From: Sphingopyxis sp. DBS4
Lineage (GTDB): Bacteria > Pseudomonadota > Alphaproteobacteria > Sphingomonadales > Sphingomonadaceae
Length of the DNA: 64,000 bases
Reading direction: 5' to 3'
Assembly: GCF_024628865.1 (NCBI RefSeq)
Contig: NZ_CP102384.1
Coordinates: 1,375,001 to 1,439,000 of the forward strand
Both the position numbers and the translations under genes were made by a program. The notes beneath the pieces were generated by a model that was not told where the DNA came from, made no database searches, and was given only the letters and a program-made list of their open reading frames with translations. Shown here piece after piece: positions 25,678 through 34,738 of this stretch (the stretch's first letter is position 1; the number at the start of each line of letters is the position of its first letter).

Positions 25678-26574
25678 TCACTGCACCCGCACCACCTGAT
25701 ACCCCTCGGCCGCCAGCATGGCCGGCACGCCGTCATCGCCCACCAGATGCCCCGCGCCGACCGCCATCAGCACCGTGCCCGGCCGGTTCAGGCGCTGCTC
25801 GACCCACGCGGTCCAGCGCCGGTTGCGGTCGGTGAGGAGCGCCTTGCGCGCGGCGGGAACGCGGTCGACGTCCTCGTTGACGATCTTCGCCAGCGCATCG
25901 ACGTCGCCGCGTGACCAGGCAGCCGCCATCGCGATCACGTCCCGTTCGGCGCGATCGGCGTTCGCGGCCGCACGGACAAGCAGCGCGCGCTGGGTGGCGG
26001 GGTCGAGCGTCTCGAACAGCATCAGTTGCGCTTTCGCGCTTTCGAGCCCGCGAACCGGCTTGCCCGCGTGCCGAAAGGCAGTAGTCAGCCCCGCCTCGAC
26101 CCCGTCGGCGGACGACAGCTCGGCGCGCGCCGCGACGCGCTGTCCCATCAGCACCAGCACCGCCCAATCGTCGAGGCCGTCGCCGCCGAGCGGTTCGTCT
26201 CCCTCAATCGCGCGATAGCCCGCGAACGCCTTGGCGGGCAGGCGCGCGCGCATCGCCAGCGGCGCGACGCGCGGTGCAAGCTCCTGAAAGACCATGCCGG
26301 CGTCCGCGAGTTGCTCCGGCGACAGTTCGAGCATCAACTCGTCGGCCTTGCCGATCGCTGCGGCGACCTGGCCCTCGTCCCAATCGGTCCCGGCGGGCAG
26401 CGCGTGCATCGTGCCGAGCATATAGATGCGCGTGTCGTCATCGGCGACCAGCCACATCGCCGGCCGCGCCTCGACCGCCGGCTCCGCCTGGCACGCGATC
26501 AGAAGTAGCGGCAAAAGGGCCGCCGCAAGGCGGCGACCCCTTCTTGTCGGGATATCGGTCCCGATCTGCGTCAC
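25678..26574 (-). CDS. TraB/GumN-family lipoprotein
   Basis: 298 residues from GTG 26574, which overlaps the stop of the paralogous gene (GTGA). The leader RRLAAALLPLLLIACQ contains a lipobox, so the mature protein should be a membrane lipoprotein. The TraB/GumN (PF01963) domain shows YMLGTMHALPAGTDW, ELMLELSPEQ, DRNRRWTAW and the terminal VGAGHLVGDDGV. In this family conserved GxxH and glutamates suggest a metalloprotease-like site; function is not settled. It appears to be a tandem duplicate of the next gene. Confidence 0.83.
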   Translation of the reverse strand: MTQIGTDIPTRRGRRLAAALLPLLLIACQAEPAVEARPAMWLVADDDTRIYMLGTMHALPAGTDWDEGQVAAAIGKADELMLELSPEQLADAGMVFQELAPRVAPLAMRARLPAKAFAGYRAIEGDEPLGGDGLDDWAVLVLMGQRVAARAELSSADGVEAGLTTAFRHAGKPVRGLESAKAQLMLFETLDPATQRALLVRAAANADRAERDVIAMAAAWSRGDVDALAKIVNEDVDRVPAARKALLTDRNRRWTAWVEQRLNRPGTVLMAVGAGHLVGDDGVPAMLAAEGYQVVRVQ

Positions 26575-27509
26575 TGAACGCGCGTCGCCTTCAGTCCGCG
26601 TTCCTTCAGATAGTCCTGAACGCTCTTCTGTCCCGCAAGGTGGCCCGCGCCGACCGCGACGAAGACCGTGCCGGGCTTGTCCATCCGCGCCTTGATCTGG
26701 TCGGCCCAGCGGGCATTGCGGTCCCACAGCAGGATCTTGGTCAGTTCGGGGGTCGCGGCCATGCTTTCGTTCATCGTCGCGGCCAGATTGTCGGTGTCGC
26801 CCTTGCTCCACTGTCCGACCATCGTGTCGAGCGTGGGAGCGAGCTTGTCGATATCCTTCACCGTCGCGTTGAGGAAAGCGATCTGCCCGTCCTCGGGGAT
26901 CGAATCGAAGAAACCGAGCTGTTCCTCGAGCGTTTCGAAGCCGGAAATCGGCTTGGTCGCCGTCTTGGCGGCTGCGGTGAGCTGCATTTCGGCACCCTGC
27001 GTCGGATCATAGCCGAGCTTGGTCAGCGGCAGGACCGACAACGTAACGGCTGCGAACCACGGCTTGAACGCGTCGAAGGCGGCGACCGGCACGCCGAGGC
27101 CTGTCAGCGCGGCCTGATAGGCCTTGAGCGCGTCGGGGTCGAGCTTGGCCGACAGGGTCGTGCCGCTCTGGTCCATCGCCAGCGGCATGGTGACTTTCGC
27201 CGCCTCGGCCTGATCCTCGGGCAGTACCATTTCGAGGACGAGTTCGTCCGATTTGTCGAACGCCTGCTTCACGGCGCCGTCGAACCAGCCGAGGCCGGGC
27301 TTCAGCACATGGACGGTGCCGAACAGATAGATGGTCGTGTCGGCGTCCTTGACCGCCCACAGGCCCGGCTTGGCGGCGACCGTCGCGGTTGCCGGGGCCG
27401 GGGCGACCGCGGCTTCTTGGGCAAAGGCGACGTTGCCGGGAGTCAGCGCGCAGGCGGCAAAGGGAACCACCGCGCAGCTTGCAACGAACGTCTTGAACCA
27501 GCTTTTCAT
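26571..27509 (-). CDS. TraB/GumN-family secreted protein
   Basis: 312 residues from ATG 27509, with AAAGG eight bases upstream; the leader KSWFKTFVASCAVVPFAACALTPGNVAFAQ ends in an AFAQ cleavage site, though a cysteine after AA could alternatively be lipidated. The TraB domain shows IYLFGTVHVLKPGLGW, ELVLEM, DRNARWADQI and VGAGHLAGQKSV. It shares motif order and length with the gene at 25678, so the pair looks like a tandem duplication with diverged targeting signals. Molecular role unknown. Confidence 0.85.
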   Translation of the reverse strand: MKSWFKTFVASCAVVPFAACALTPGNVAFAQEAAVAPAPATATVAAKPGLWAVKDADTTIYLFGTVHVLKPGLGWFDGAVKQAFDKSDELVLEMVLPEDQAEAAKVTMPLAMDQSGTTLSAKLDPDALKAYQAALTGLGVPVAAFDAFKPWFAAVTLSVLPLTKLGYDPTQGAEMQLTAAAKTATKPISGFETLEEQLGFFDSIPEDGQIAFLNATVKDIDKLAPTLDTMVGQWSKGDTDNLAATMNESMAATPELTKILLWDRNARWADQIKARMDKPGTVFVAVGAGHLAGQKSVQDYLKERGLKATRVQ

Positions 27510-27571
27510 CAAAAACACCTTTCAGTCATGGCCTTATGGCCGGATGGAAATAGGGGAGGGGAAAGCGAAAG

Positions 27572-28201
27572 TCAGCGGAATTTGAGCCAGAGATAGACGA
27601 TGGCGTTCGCGACCATCGACAGCAGGAACAACAGCATCGCATCAGCTGGCGGAGCAAGGCCGGCGCGGTGGAGCACCCACCAGACGGGGGCCGGAAAGAT
27701 GAAGGCATACCAGCCGGCAAGCCCGGCCCACAGCCAGGCACGCTCCTCATGATCGTCGATCGAGCGATGATAGATGACCATCGACACGAGCAGCCCGATC
27801 ACCCACAGGATCGACGCGCCGATCGCGAACTTCGCGCTGAGCGCCCCGGTGAACGCCATCTCGATCGCGCCGCGATTTGCGGGCTGATCGAACGAGGCCC
27901 AGACGCCGACGATTCCGCCGATCACCGCGGCAAGGCCCAGCGCCGTCCAATAGCGGCGGCGGCGGCGCGACAGGGCACGGAACCAGTCCGCGTGTCGGCG
28001 GAAATAGAAGAAGAGCCCCGCCATGCCGAGCGCAGCCGCGATCAGCGGCCCGACCCAAGGCGCGAGCGTCGCATTGCCCGCTTCCGCGGCGGCCTTGCTA
28101 TAGCCCGCGAAGATGCCGGCTAGGAAGATCGCGCCAAAGCAGATCAGCGTCGGCCAGATGAATCCCGGCGCGCGCGGTTCCTGAGGCTCCGTGACCATCA
28201 T
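27572..28201 (-). CDS. five-helix membrane protein partnered with an XRE regulator
   Basis: About 209 residues if started at ATG 28201 (MMVTEPQEPRAPGF), which follows AAGGA; the frame is open to 28222. Hydropathy suggests five to six membrane helices (TLICFGAIFLAGIFAGY, PLIAAALGMAGLFFYF, YWTALGLAAVIGGIVGVWA, FAIGASILWVIGLLVSMVIY, WAGLAGWYAFIFPAPVWWVL, LLFLLSMVANAIVYLWL). I do not recognise a family. It directly follows the small helix-turn-helix gene, a pairing seen widely where the regulator controls a membrane protein. Confidence 0.72.
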   Translation of the reverse strand: MMVTEPQEPRAPGFIWPTLICFGAIFLAGIFAGYSKAAAEAGNATLAPWVGPLIAAALGMAGLFFYFRRHADWFRALSRRRRRYWTALGLAAVIGGIVGVWASFDQPANRGAIEMAFTGALSAKFAIGASILWVIGLLVSMVIYHRSIDDHEERAWLWAGLAGWYAFIFPAPVWWVLHRAGLAPPADAMLLFLLSMVANAIVYLWLKFR

Positions 28202-28202
28202 C

Positions 28203-28403
28203 CTATCCTTCATGGCCGTCATCGAAAATCTCCTCGATCGGCATGGCGAACAAACGGGCCAGCTTGAAGGCGAGCGGCAGCGACGGGTCGTATTTGCCCG
28301 TTTCGATCGCGTTCACCGCCTGCCGCGACACGTCGAGCCGGTCGGCAAGTTCCGCCTGGCTCCAGTTGCGCATCGCGCGCAGTACCTTCAACTTGTTGTT
28401 CAC
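28203..28403 (-). CDS. small XRE-family transcriptional regulator
   Basis: 66 residues, consisting only of an HTH_3 domain: NKLKVLRAMRNWSQAELADRLDVSRQAVNAIETGKYDPSLPLAFKLARLF, then a short FDDGHEG tail. The SRQAVNAIE recognition helix is intact. It belongs to the YozG-like compact regulators commonly paired with a membrane protein gene, here one base downstream. The upstream region has TGTCA/TGACA repeats that could be its own operator. Confidence 0.87.
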   Translation of the reverse strand: MNNKLKVLRAMRNWSQAELADRLDVSRQAVNAIETGKYDPSLPLAFKLARLFAMPIEEIFDDGHEG

Positions 28404-28434
28404 ACGCCGTATCCGTCATGCGTCCCTGACTGAA

Positions 28435-28492
28435 TGTCAGGTGTTATTGACTAAATGACATGATTCGCTGACCATGTCAACAAGACCTGACA
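28435..28492. promoter_or_regulatory. TGTCA/TGACA repeat region between XRE gene and glyQ
   Basis: TGTCAGGT at 28435-28442 is matched by ACCTGACA at 28485-28492, and between them are further TGAC and GTCA copies (TGACATG and CATGTCA). The clustering of half-sites in an AT-richer 60-bp stretch upstream of the XRE gene suggests an operator, probably autoregulatory. Confidence 0.45.
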
Positions 28493-28617
28493 TCGGCGGT
28501 CGGGAACCATGCGCTCCGCGGCACTTTCGCCAACTTCCACCGCCCTCCCTTGACCCTGCGCCGCCGCTGCGCCAAGGGCGGCGGGGATTGTTGCACCTGC
28601 GAAAGGCGGAAAATCGG

Positions 28618-29541
28618 GTGGCCGACGCGGCGGAAAAGAAAGTCCTCAGCTTTCAGGACATGATCCTGACGCTCCATGCCTATTGGGCGGCGCGCGGCTG
28701 CGCGATTCTCCAGCCCTACGACATGCGCGTCGGGGCGGGGACCTTTCACCCCGCGACGACGCTGCGCAGCCTCGGGCCGGAACCGTGGAACGTCGCCTAT
28801 GTCCAGCCGAGCCGTCGGCCCACCGACGGCCGCTATGGCGAGAATCCGAACCGCCTCCAGCATTATTACCAGTATCAGGTGGTCCTGAAGCCGTCGCCCG
28901 CCGACCTGCAGGAACAATATCTGGGCTCGCTCGCCGCGATCGGCATCGACCCGCTGCTCCACGACATCCGCTTCGTCGAGGATGATTGGGAATCGCCGAC
29001 GCTCGGCGCCTGGGGGCTAGGCTGGGAGGTCTGGTGCGACGGGATGGAGGTGACCCAGTTCACTTACTTCCAGCAGATGGGCGGCTATGACTGCAAGCCC
29101 GTCGCGGGCGAACTCACCTACGGGCTCGAACGTCTCGCCATGTATATCCAGAATGTCGACAATGTGTACGACCTGCGTTTCTCCGACGCCGTCGGCGACG
29201 TCGCGGCGGTCAGCTATGGCGATGTGTTTCTGGAAAATGAGCGGCAATTCTCGAAATGGAATTTCGAGGTCGCCGACACCGACACGCTCTTCGCGGGCTT
29301 CAAGGCCGCCGAGGCCGAATGCCAGCGCGCGATCGAGGCAGGGGTTCCGCTCGCGGCCTATGATCAGGCGATCGAGGCAAGCCACCTCTTCAACCTCTTG
29401 CAGGCACGCGGCGTGATCAGCGTGCAGGAACGGGCCAATTATATGGCGCGCGTCCGCGACCTCGCGAAGGGAAGCTGCAAGGCGTGGATCGACAGTCAGT
29501 CCGAACGCTGGACCGCCAACTATCCGGGGTGGACGCTGTGA
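28618..29541 (+). CDS. glyQ: glycyl-tRNA synthetase alpha subunit
   Basis: I prefer GTG 28618 ([23 protein letters not shown]), with AAAGGCGGA upstream, giving 307 residues, close to the usual 290-300; the ATG at 28474 would add an unlikely basic extension. Class II synthetase features are [55 protein letters not shown] and [12 protein letters not shown]. It activates glycine as part of an alpha2beta2 enzyme. Its stop overlaps the glyS start. Confidence 0.96.
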   Translation: MADAAEKKVLSFQDMILTLHAYWAARGCAILQPYDMRVGAGTFHPATTLRSLGPEPWNVAYVQPSRRPTDGRYGENPNRLQHYYQYQVVLKPSPADLQEQYLGSLAAIGIDPLLHDIRFVEDDWESPTLGAWGLGWEVWCDGMEVTQFTYFQQMGGYDCKPVAGELTYGLERLAMYIQNVDNVYDLRFSDAVGDVAAVSYGDVFLENERQFSKWNFEVADTDTLFAGFKAAEAECQRAIEAGVPLAAYDQAIEASHLFNLLQARGVISVQERANYMARVRDLAKGSCKAWIDSQSERWTANYPGWTL

Positions 29542-31730
29542 CCGATTTCCTTCTCGAACTGCGCAGCGAGGAAATCCCGGCGCGGATGCAGGCCGGCGCG
29601 CGCGCCGAGCTCGAAAAGCTGTTCCGCGCGCAGATGCGCGCCGCGGGCCTCGAAGCCGGCGACCTCACCATCTTGTCGACCCCGCGCCGCCTTGCGCTGA
29701 TTGCGAAAGGCCTTCCCGATGCGACCGCCGCGGTAAGCGAGGAACTCAAGGGTCCGCGCACCAGCGCGCCGCCGCAGGCGCTCGAAGGTTTTCTCCGCAA
29801 GACCGGCCTGACGCAGGATCAGCTCGAAGACCGCGACGGCGTCTGGTTCGCCGTGATCGACAAGCCCGGACGCGCGACCGCCGACGTCCTCGCCGAAGCG
29901 ATCCCAGCGATCGTCCGCGGCTTCGCGTGGCCCAAGTCGATGCGCTGGGGCAAGCAAAGCGCGAGCAGCGAAAGCCTACGCTGGGTGCGCCCGCTGTCGG
30001 GCATCGTCGCGATCTTCGGCGAAGCGCTGATTGCGTGTGAAGTTGGCGGGATTTCCGCCGGTTTCGCAACGCGCGGCCATCGCTTCCACTGCCCCGGCGA
30101 GATCACGATCGGCTCGGCCGCCGACTATGCCGACAAACTGCGCGCCTGCCATGTCATCGTCGACCATGAGGAGCGTGCGTGCATCATCCGCGACGGCGCT
30201 GCGAAGGCTGCGGCCGATGCCGGGCTGACGCTCGTCGAGGACGAAGGGCTGGTGATCGAGAATGCCGGCCTTACCGAATGGCCGGTGCCGCTGCTGGGCC
30301 GCTTCGACGAGGCGTTTCTGGAGGTGCCGCCTGAGGTCATCCAGCTGACCGCGCGGGTGAACCAGAAATATTTCGTCGTGAACGGCACCGACGGCAAGCT
30401 CGCCAACGGCTTCGTCTGCACCGCGAACATCGATGCGATCGACGGCGGCGCGGAGATCGTCGCGGGCAACCGCAAGGTTCTCGCCGCGCGCCTCTCCGAC
30501 GCGCGTTTCTTCTGGGAACAGGACCAGAAGAAGACGCTCGCGCAGCACGCCGAAAAGCTCGCGAACATCACCTTCCACGAAAAGCTCGGCACCGTCGCCG
30601 ACAAGGTCGAGCGCGTCGCCAAGCTCGCCGAATGGCTGGCGAGCGAAGGCATCGTCCCGGGCTGCACCCCCGCGCTTGCGCGGCAGGCAGCCGAGCTGGC
30701 GAAGGCCGACCTCGTCACCGAAATGGTCGGCGAATTCCCCGAACTGCAAGGCCTGATGGGCGGCTACTATGCCCGCGCCGAAGGCTTGCCCGATGCCGTC
30801 GCCGACGCGATTCGCGATCATTATAAGCCGGTCGGGCAGGGCGACGACGTGCCGACTGCGCCCGTTACGGTGGCCGTGGCGTTGGCGGACAAGCTGGATA
30901 CGTTGGTTGGCTTTTTTGGGATTGGGCAGGGGCCTACGGGATCGAAGGATCCGTTTGCGTTGCGCCGTGCCGCTCTGGGAGTCCTGAGGCTGCTGGAAGC
31001 GAATGGCGTTCGGCTAAAGTTGCAGCCGTTCCAAGCGTTTGCTGTGCATGACCACGTATATCGACATGTTTATGCTCATACAAAGCCGCTCGCTGACGTA
31101 GATGCGCAGAGCTTGGTGAAATTTGGACTGGATCCCTCTCGTGTAACCGAGGGCGAATATCAGCGTGCTTTGAATGAACGACCGATTATCAAAGAGTTCG
31201 TCAACGGCTTCGCTGCATCTGATAAGCCGTTCCTCGACTTTTTTGCCGACCGCCTCAAGGTTCAGCAACGCGAAGCCGGCGTCCGTCACGACCTGATCGA
31301 CGCGGTGTTCGCACTCGGCGGCGAGGATGATCTCGTGCGTCTGCTCGCGCGCGTGAAGGCGCTGCAGGCGTTCATGGCGACCGACGATGGCACCAACCTG
31401 CTCGCGGGCTACAAGCGCACGGCGAATATCCTGAAGCAGGCGGGCGAGGTCAGCGGCACAGCCGCTGCGACGCCGCCGACCGAGGCCGACGCGGCGCTGC
31501 TCGCCGCACTCGACGCCGCCGAGCCCGCAGCCTCTGCCGCGGTCGCCGAAGAACGCTTCACCGACGCCATGGCCGCGCTCGCGAGCCTGCGCGCACCGAT
31601 CGACGCCTTTTTCGACGGCGTGATGGTCAATGACTCCGATGAAGCGGTCCGCGCTTATCGCCTCGGCCTGCTCGCGCGATTTACCGGCGCGGTGCATGGC
31701 GTCGCAGATTTCTCGAAAATCGAAGGCTGA
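29538..31730 (+). CDS. glyS: glycyl-tRNA synthetase beta subunit
   Basis: 730 residues from GTG 29538 ([18 protein letters not shown]), coupled to glyQ by a GTGA overlap. It has the tRNA_synt_2f body with [29 protein letters not shown] and [20 protein letters not shown], an HD-like domain and a C-terminal DALR anticodon-binding region ending near [17 protein letters not shown]. The portion from about 30888 to 31235 is clearly poorer in GC and uses other codons than the rest of the gene, though the frame stays open and the ends of the patch join conserved sequence. Confidence 0.96.
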   Translation: MTDFLLELRSEEIPARMQAGARAELEKLFRAQMRAAGLEAGDLTILSTPRRLALIAKGLPDATAAVSEELKGPRTSAPPQALEGFLRKTGLTQDQLEDRDGVWFAVIDKPGRATADVLAEAIPAIVRGFAWPKSMRWGKQSASSESLRWVRPLSGIVAIFGEALIACEVGGISAGFATRGHRFHCPGEITIGSAADYADKLRACHVIVDHEERACIIRDGAAKAAADAGLTLVEDEGLVIENAGLTEWPVPLLGRFDEAFLEVPPEVIQLTARVNQKYFVVNGTDGKLANGFVCTANIDAIDGGAEIVAGNRKVLAARLSDARFFWEQDQKKTLAQHAEKLANITFHEKLGTVADKVERVAKLAEWLASEGIVPGCTPALARQAAELAKADLVTEMVGEFPELQGLMGGYYARAEGLPDAVADAIRDHYKPVGQGDDVPTAPVTVAVALADKLDTLVGFFGIGQGPTGSKDPFALRRAALGVLRLLEANGVRLKLQPFQAFAVHDHVYRHVYAHTKPLADVDAQSLVKFGLDPSRVTEGEYQRALNERPIIKEFVNGFAASDKPFLDFFADRLKVQQREAGVRHDLIDAVFALGGEDDLVRLLARVKALQAFMATDDGTNLLAGYKRTANILKQAGEVSGTAAATPPTEADAALLAALDAAEPAASAAVAEERFTDAMAALASLRAPIDAFFDGVMVNDSDEAVRAYRLGLLARFTGAVHGVADFSKIEG

Positions 31731-31842
31731 CGCTACGGCTATGCGCCGCAGCTTATAACGAACGAAGTAAAACTGAATCGACCAACCCGGATTGCATACC
31801 TATCCAGCCGCAACCTCCTCCCCGGGGCAGCAGGAGCATATG

Positions 31843-34500
31843 ATGACGAAGATGGTGCATTTGTTCGGCGGCGCGGCCACCACGGCCGAGCGCTCGAAGG
31901 AATTGCTGGGCGGCAAGGGATCGAACCTTGCCGAAATGGCCTCGATCGGCCTGCCGGTTCCGCCGGGCTTTACGATCACCACCGACGTCTGCACCGCTTA
32001 TTATGCCAATGGTGAGCAATTCCCCGCCGGATTGGTCGAGGATGTCGCCGCGGGGATCGCGCATATCGAGGGCATCACCGGCAAGACATTCGGCGACGCC
32101 GCCGATCCTTTGCTCGTCTCGGTCCGTTCGGGCGCGCGCGTGTCGATGCCGGGGATGATGGACACCGTCCTCAACCTGGGGCTCAACGACAGCACCGTCG
32201 TCGGCCTGTCACAGGCGTCGGGCGACCCGCGCTTCGCGTGGGACAGCTATCGCCGCTTCATCCAGATGTACGCCGACGTCGTCATGGGCCTCGACCATGC
32301 GGCGTTCGAAGAGGCGCTGGAAATCGCGAAGGAAGACAAGGGCTTCTATCTCGACACCGAAATGACCGCCGAGGACTGGCAGGCGCTGGTCAAGGAATAT
32401 CAGGCGATCGTCGCGCGCGAGACCGGCGCGCCTTTCCCGCAGGAGCCCAAGGATCAGCTCTGGGGCGCGATCGGCGCCGTCTTCGCGAGCTGGGAAAGCG
32501 ATCGCGCGAAAGTCTATCGCCGCCTGAACTCGATCCCCGGCGAATGGGGCACCGCGGTCAATGTGCAGGCGATGGTGTTCGGCAATATGGGCGACACCTC
32601 GGCGACCGGCGTCGCCTTCACCCGCGACCCGGCGACCGGCGAGCGCGCCTGGTACGGCGAATGGCTGATCAACGCGCAGGGCGAGGACGTCGTCGCGGGC
32701 ATCCGCACCCCGCAGTATCTGACCAAGATCGCGCGCGAAAAGGCAGGCGCCAAGCCGCTCAGCATGGAAGAGGCGATGCCGGAGACTTTCGGCGAACTCG
32801 GCCGCGTCTTCGACACGCTCGAAAATCATTATCGCGACATGCAGGACATCGAGTTCACCGTCGAACGCGGGACGCTGTGGATGCTGCAAACCCGCTCGGG
32901 CAAGCGCACCGCCAAGGCAGCGCTGCGCATCGCGGTCGAAATGGCGGCCGAGGGGCTGATTACCGAGGAAGAGGCCGTCGGCCGCGTCGACCCCGGCGCG
33001 CTCGACCAGCTTCTCCACCCGACGCTCGATCCCAAGGCGCCGCGCGACGTGCTCACCAAGGGTCTTCCTGCAAGCCCCGGCGCCGCATCGGGCAAGATCA
33101 TGTTCGACGCCGACAGCGCCGAAAAGGCTGCGGGCATGGGCGAGGCGGTAATTCTCGTCCGCGTCGAGACATCGCCGGAGGACATCCACGGGATGCACGC
33201 GGCAAAGGGTATCCTGACCGCGCGCGGCGGGATGACCAGCCACGCGGCGGTCGTCGCGCGCGGTATGGGGCGCCCCTGCGTCTCGGGCGCGGGCGGGCTG
33301 GCGATCGACGGAAATGCGCGCGTGCTGCGCGTCGCGGGCCGTGAGCTGCGCGAAGGCGATATCCTCACCCTCGACGGCTCGACGGGCGAGGTGATGGCGG
33401 GCGAGGTTCCGACCTTGCTCCCCGAATTGGTCGGCGATTTCGGCACGCTGATGGGCTGGGCCGACAAGGTGCGCCGGATGAAGGTGCGCACCAACGCCGA
33501 AACCCCCGCCGACGCGCAGGTCGCGCGCGATTTCGGTGCCGAGGGCATCGGGCTTTGCCGCACCGAGCATATGTTCTTCGACGCCGCGCGGATCACCGCG
33601 GTGCGCGAAATGATCCTGGCGGAGAGCGAGGACGGCCGCCGCGCCGCGCTCGCCAAGCTGCTCCCCGAACAGCGCGGCGATTTTGCCGCGATCTTCGGCG
33701 TGATGGCGGGGCTGCCCGTGACGATCCGCCTGCTCGACCCGCCGCTGCACGAATTCCTGCCGACGCGCGAGGAGGATTTCGCCGAGGTCGCCGCTGCCGC
33801 AGGCGTCGGGATCGAGGCGCTCAAGGCGCGCGCCAACGAGCTTCATGAATTCAACCCGATGCTCGGCCACCGCGGTTGCCGCCTCGGCGTGACCTATCCC
33901 GAAATCTACGAGATGCAGGCGCGCGCGATCTTCGAGGCGGCGTGCGACGTCGCCGCCGAAACCGGCGCGGCGCCGATCCCCGAGGTGATGATCCCGCTGG
34001 TTGCGACGCGCCGCGAGTTCGACCTGATGAAGGCGGTCGTCGACACGGCGGCGAAGGCGGTGTTCGCCGAAAAGGGGCGCGAGATCGCCTATCTCGTCGG
34101 CACGATGATCGAACTGCCGCGCGCCGCGCTGATGGCGGGCGAGATCGCCCAGTCGGCCGAATTCTTCAGCTTCGGCACTAACGACCTCACCCAGACGACG
34201 ATCGGGATCAGCCGCGACGATGCGGGCCGTTTCCTGACCCAATATGTCGACAAGGGCATCTTCGTCACCGACCCCTTCGTCAGCCTCGATGTCGAGGGCG
34301 TCGGCCAGCTCATCGAGCTTGCCGCCGAACGCGGCCGGGGCGCCCGCCCGGGCATCAAACTCGGCATCTGCGGCGAGCATGGCGGCGACGCGCCGAGCAT
34401 CCATTTCTGCGAAAAGACCGGGCTCGATTACGTCAGCGCCTCGCCCTATCGCGTGCCGATCGCGCGGCTTGCAGCGGCGCAGGCGGCCTTGCAAAAATAA
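31843..34500 (+). CDS. ppdK: pyruvate, phosphate dikinase
   Basis: 885 residues from ATG 31843, which has AGGAG six bases upstream; an earlier in-frame ATG at 31792 lacks one. N-terminal ATP-grasp nucleotide-binding region (LLGGKGSNLAEMASIGLPVPPGFTI), central phosphohistidine domain with GILTARGGMTSHAAVVARGMG including the catalytic His, and a C-terminal PEP-binding barrel (GLCRTEHMFF, FGTNDLTQTT, GICGEHGGD). It interconverts pyruvate, ATP and phosphate with PEP, AMP and PPi. The glyQS-ppdK order is common in alphaproteobacteria. Confidence 0.97.
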   Translation: MTKMVHLFGGAATTAERSKELLGGKGSNLAEMASIGLPVPPGFTITTDVCTAYYANGEQFPAGLVEDVAAGIAHIEGITGKTFGDAADPLLVSVRSGARVSMPGMMDTVLNLGLNDSTVVGLSQASGDPRFAWDSYRRFIQMYADVVMGLDHAAFEEALEIAKEDKGFYLDTEMTAEDWQALVKEYQAIVARETGAPFPQEPKDQLWGAIGAVFASWESDRAKVYRRLNSIPGEWGTAVNVQAMVFGNMGDTSATGVAFTRDPATGERAWYGEWLINAQGEDVVAGIRTPQYLTKIAREKAGAKPLSMEEAMPETFGELGRVFDTLENHYRDMQDIEFTVERGTLWMLQTRSGKRTAKAALRIAVEMAAEGLITEEEAVGRVDPGALDQLLHPTLDPKAPRDVLTKGLPASPGAASGKIMFDADSAEKAAGMGEAVILVRVETSPEDIHGMHAAKGILTARGGMTSHAAVVARGMGRPCVSGAGGLAIDGNARVLRVAGRELREGDILTLDGSTGEVMAGEVPTLLPELVGDFGTLMGWADKVRRMKVRTNAETPADAQVARDFGAEGIGLCRTEHMFFDAARITAVREMILAESEDGRRAALAKLLPEQRGDFAAIFGVMAGLPVTIRLLDPPLHEFLPTREEDFAEVAAAAGVGIEALKARANELHEFNPMLGHRGCRLGVTYPEIYEMQARAIFEAACDVAAETGAAPIPEVMIPLVATRREFDLMKAVVDTAAKAVFAEKGREIAYLVGTMIELPRAALMAGEIAQSAEFFSFGTNDLTQTTIGISRDDAGRFLTQYVDKGIFVTDPFVSLDVEGVGQLIELAAERGRGARPGIKLGICGEHGGDAPSIHFCEKTGLDYVSASPYRVPIARLAAAQAALQK

Positions 34501-34508
34501 TCGCTGAA

Positions 34509-34538
34509 AGGGGGTTGCGCGACTCCGCGCTGCCCCCT
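34509..34538 (+). terminator. possible hairpin after ppdK
   Basis: AGGGGG (34509-34514) can pair with CCCCCT (34533-34538) over an 18-base loop that itself has a GCGCG-rich stem. No T run follows. It lies between ppdK and the tRNA gene. Confidence 0.35.
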
Positions 34539-34554
34539 AAAGGCACCGCTCCAC

Positions 34555-34631
34555 GCACCCGTAGCTCAGCTGGATAGAGCACCAGACTACGAATCTGGGG
34601 GTCGGACGTTCGAATCGTTCCGGGTGCGCCA
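34555..34631 (+). tRNA. tRNA-Arg (anticodon ACG)
   Basis: 77 bases with CCA encoded. Acceptor GCACCCG pairs with CGGGTGC; the D arm holds GCTC...GAGC; the anticodon stem CCAGA/TCTGG encloses loop CTACGAA, so the anticodon is ACG (read as ICG, for CGU/CGC/CGA arginine codons); the T arm has GTTCGAATC. Discriminator G precedes CCA. Confidence 0.97.
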
Positions 34632-34687
34632 TTCCCTTCCATCGATCGATATTCCCGCCTAAACGGAGCCGCGGCCAGCGATTTCGT

Positions 34688-34717
34688 GGGAACATTTTTG
34701 CGCGTGCCGCATCCAAT
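34688..34717 (+). promoter_or_regulatory. ECF-type promoter of the sigma factor gene
   Basis: GGGAAC at 34688-34693, a 15-bp spacer, then GCATCCAAT at 34709-34717, ending about 21 bp before ATG 34739. The same two boxes with the same spacing stand before folE and the ferritin gene, so the sigma factor probably transcribes its own gene. Confidence 0.72.
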
Positions 34718-34738
34718 CGCCTTTGGCGGGAGGTGTCG

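Noticed and set aside
32209..34494. Very long open frame (761 codons) on the minus strand over ppdK
   Set aside because: It is exactly antisense to a well-conserved gene; GC-rich codon bias leaves the opposite frame open. Its translation is low-complexity Arg/Asp/Glu/His with no domain.
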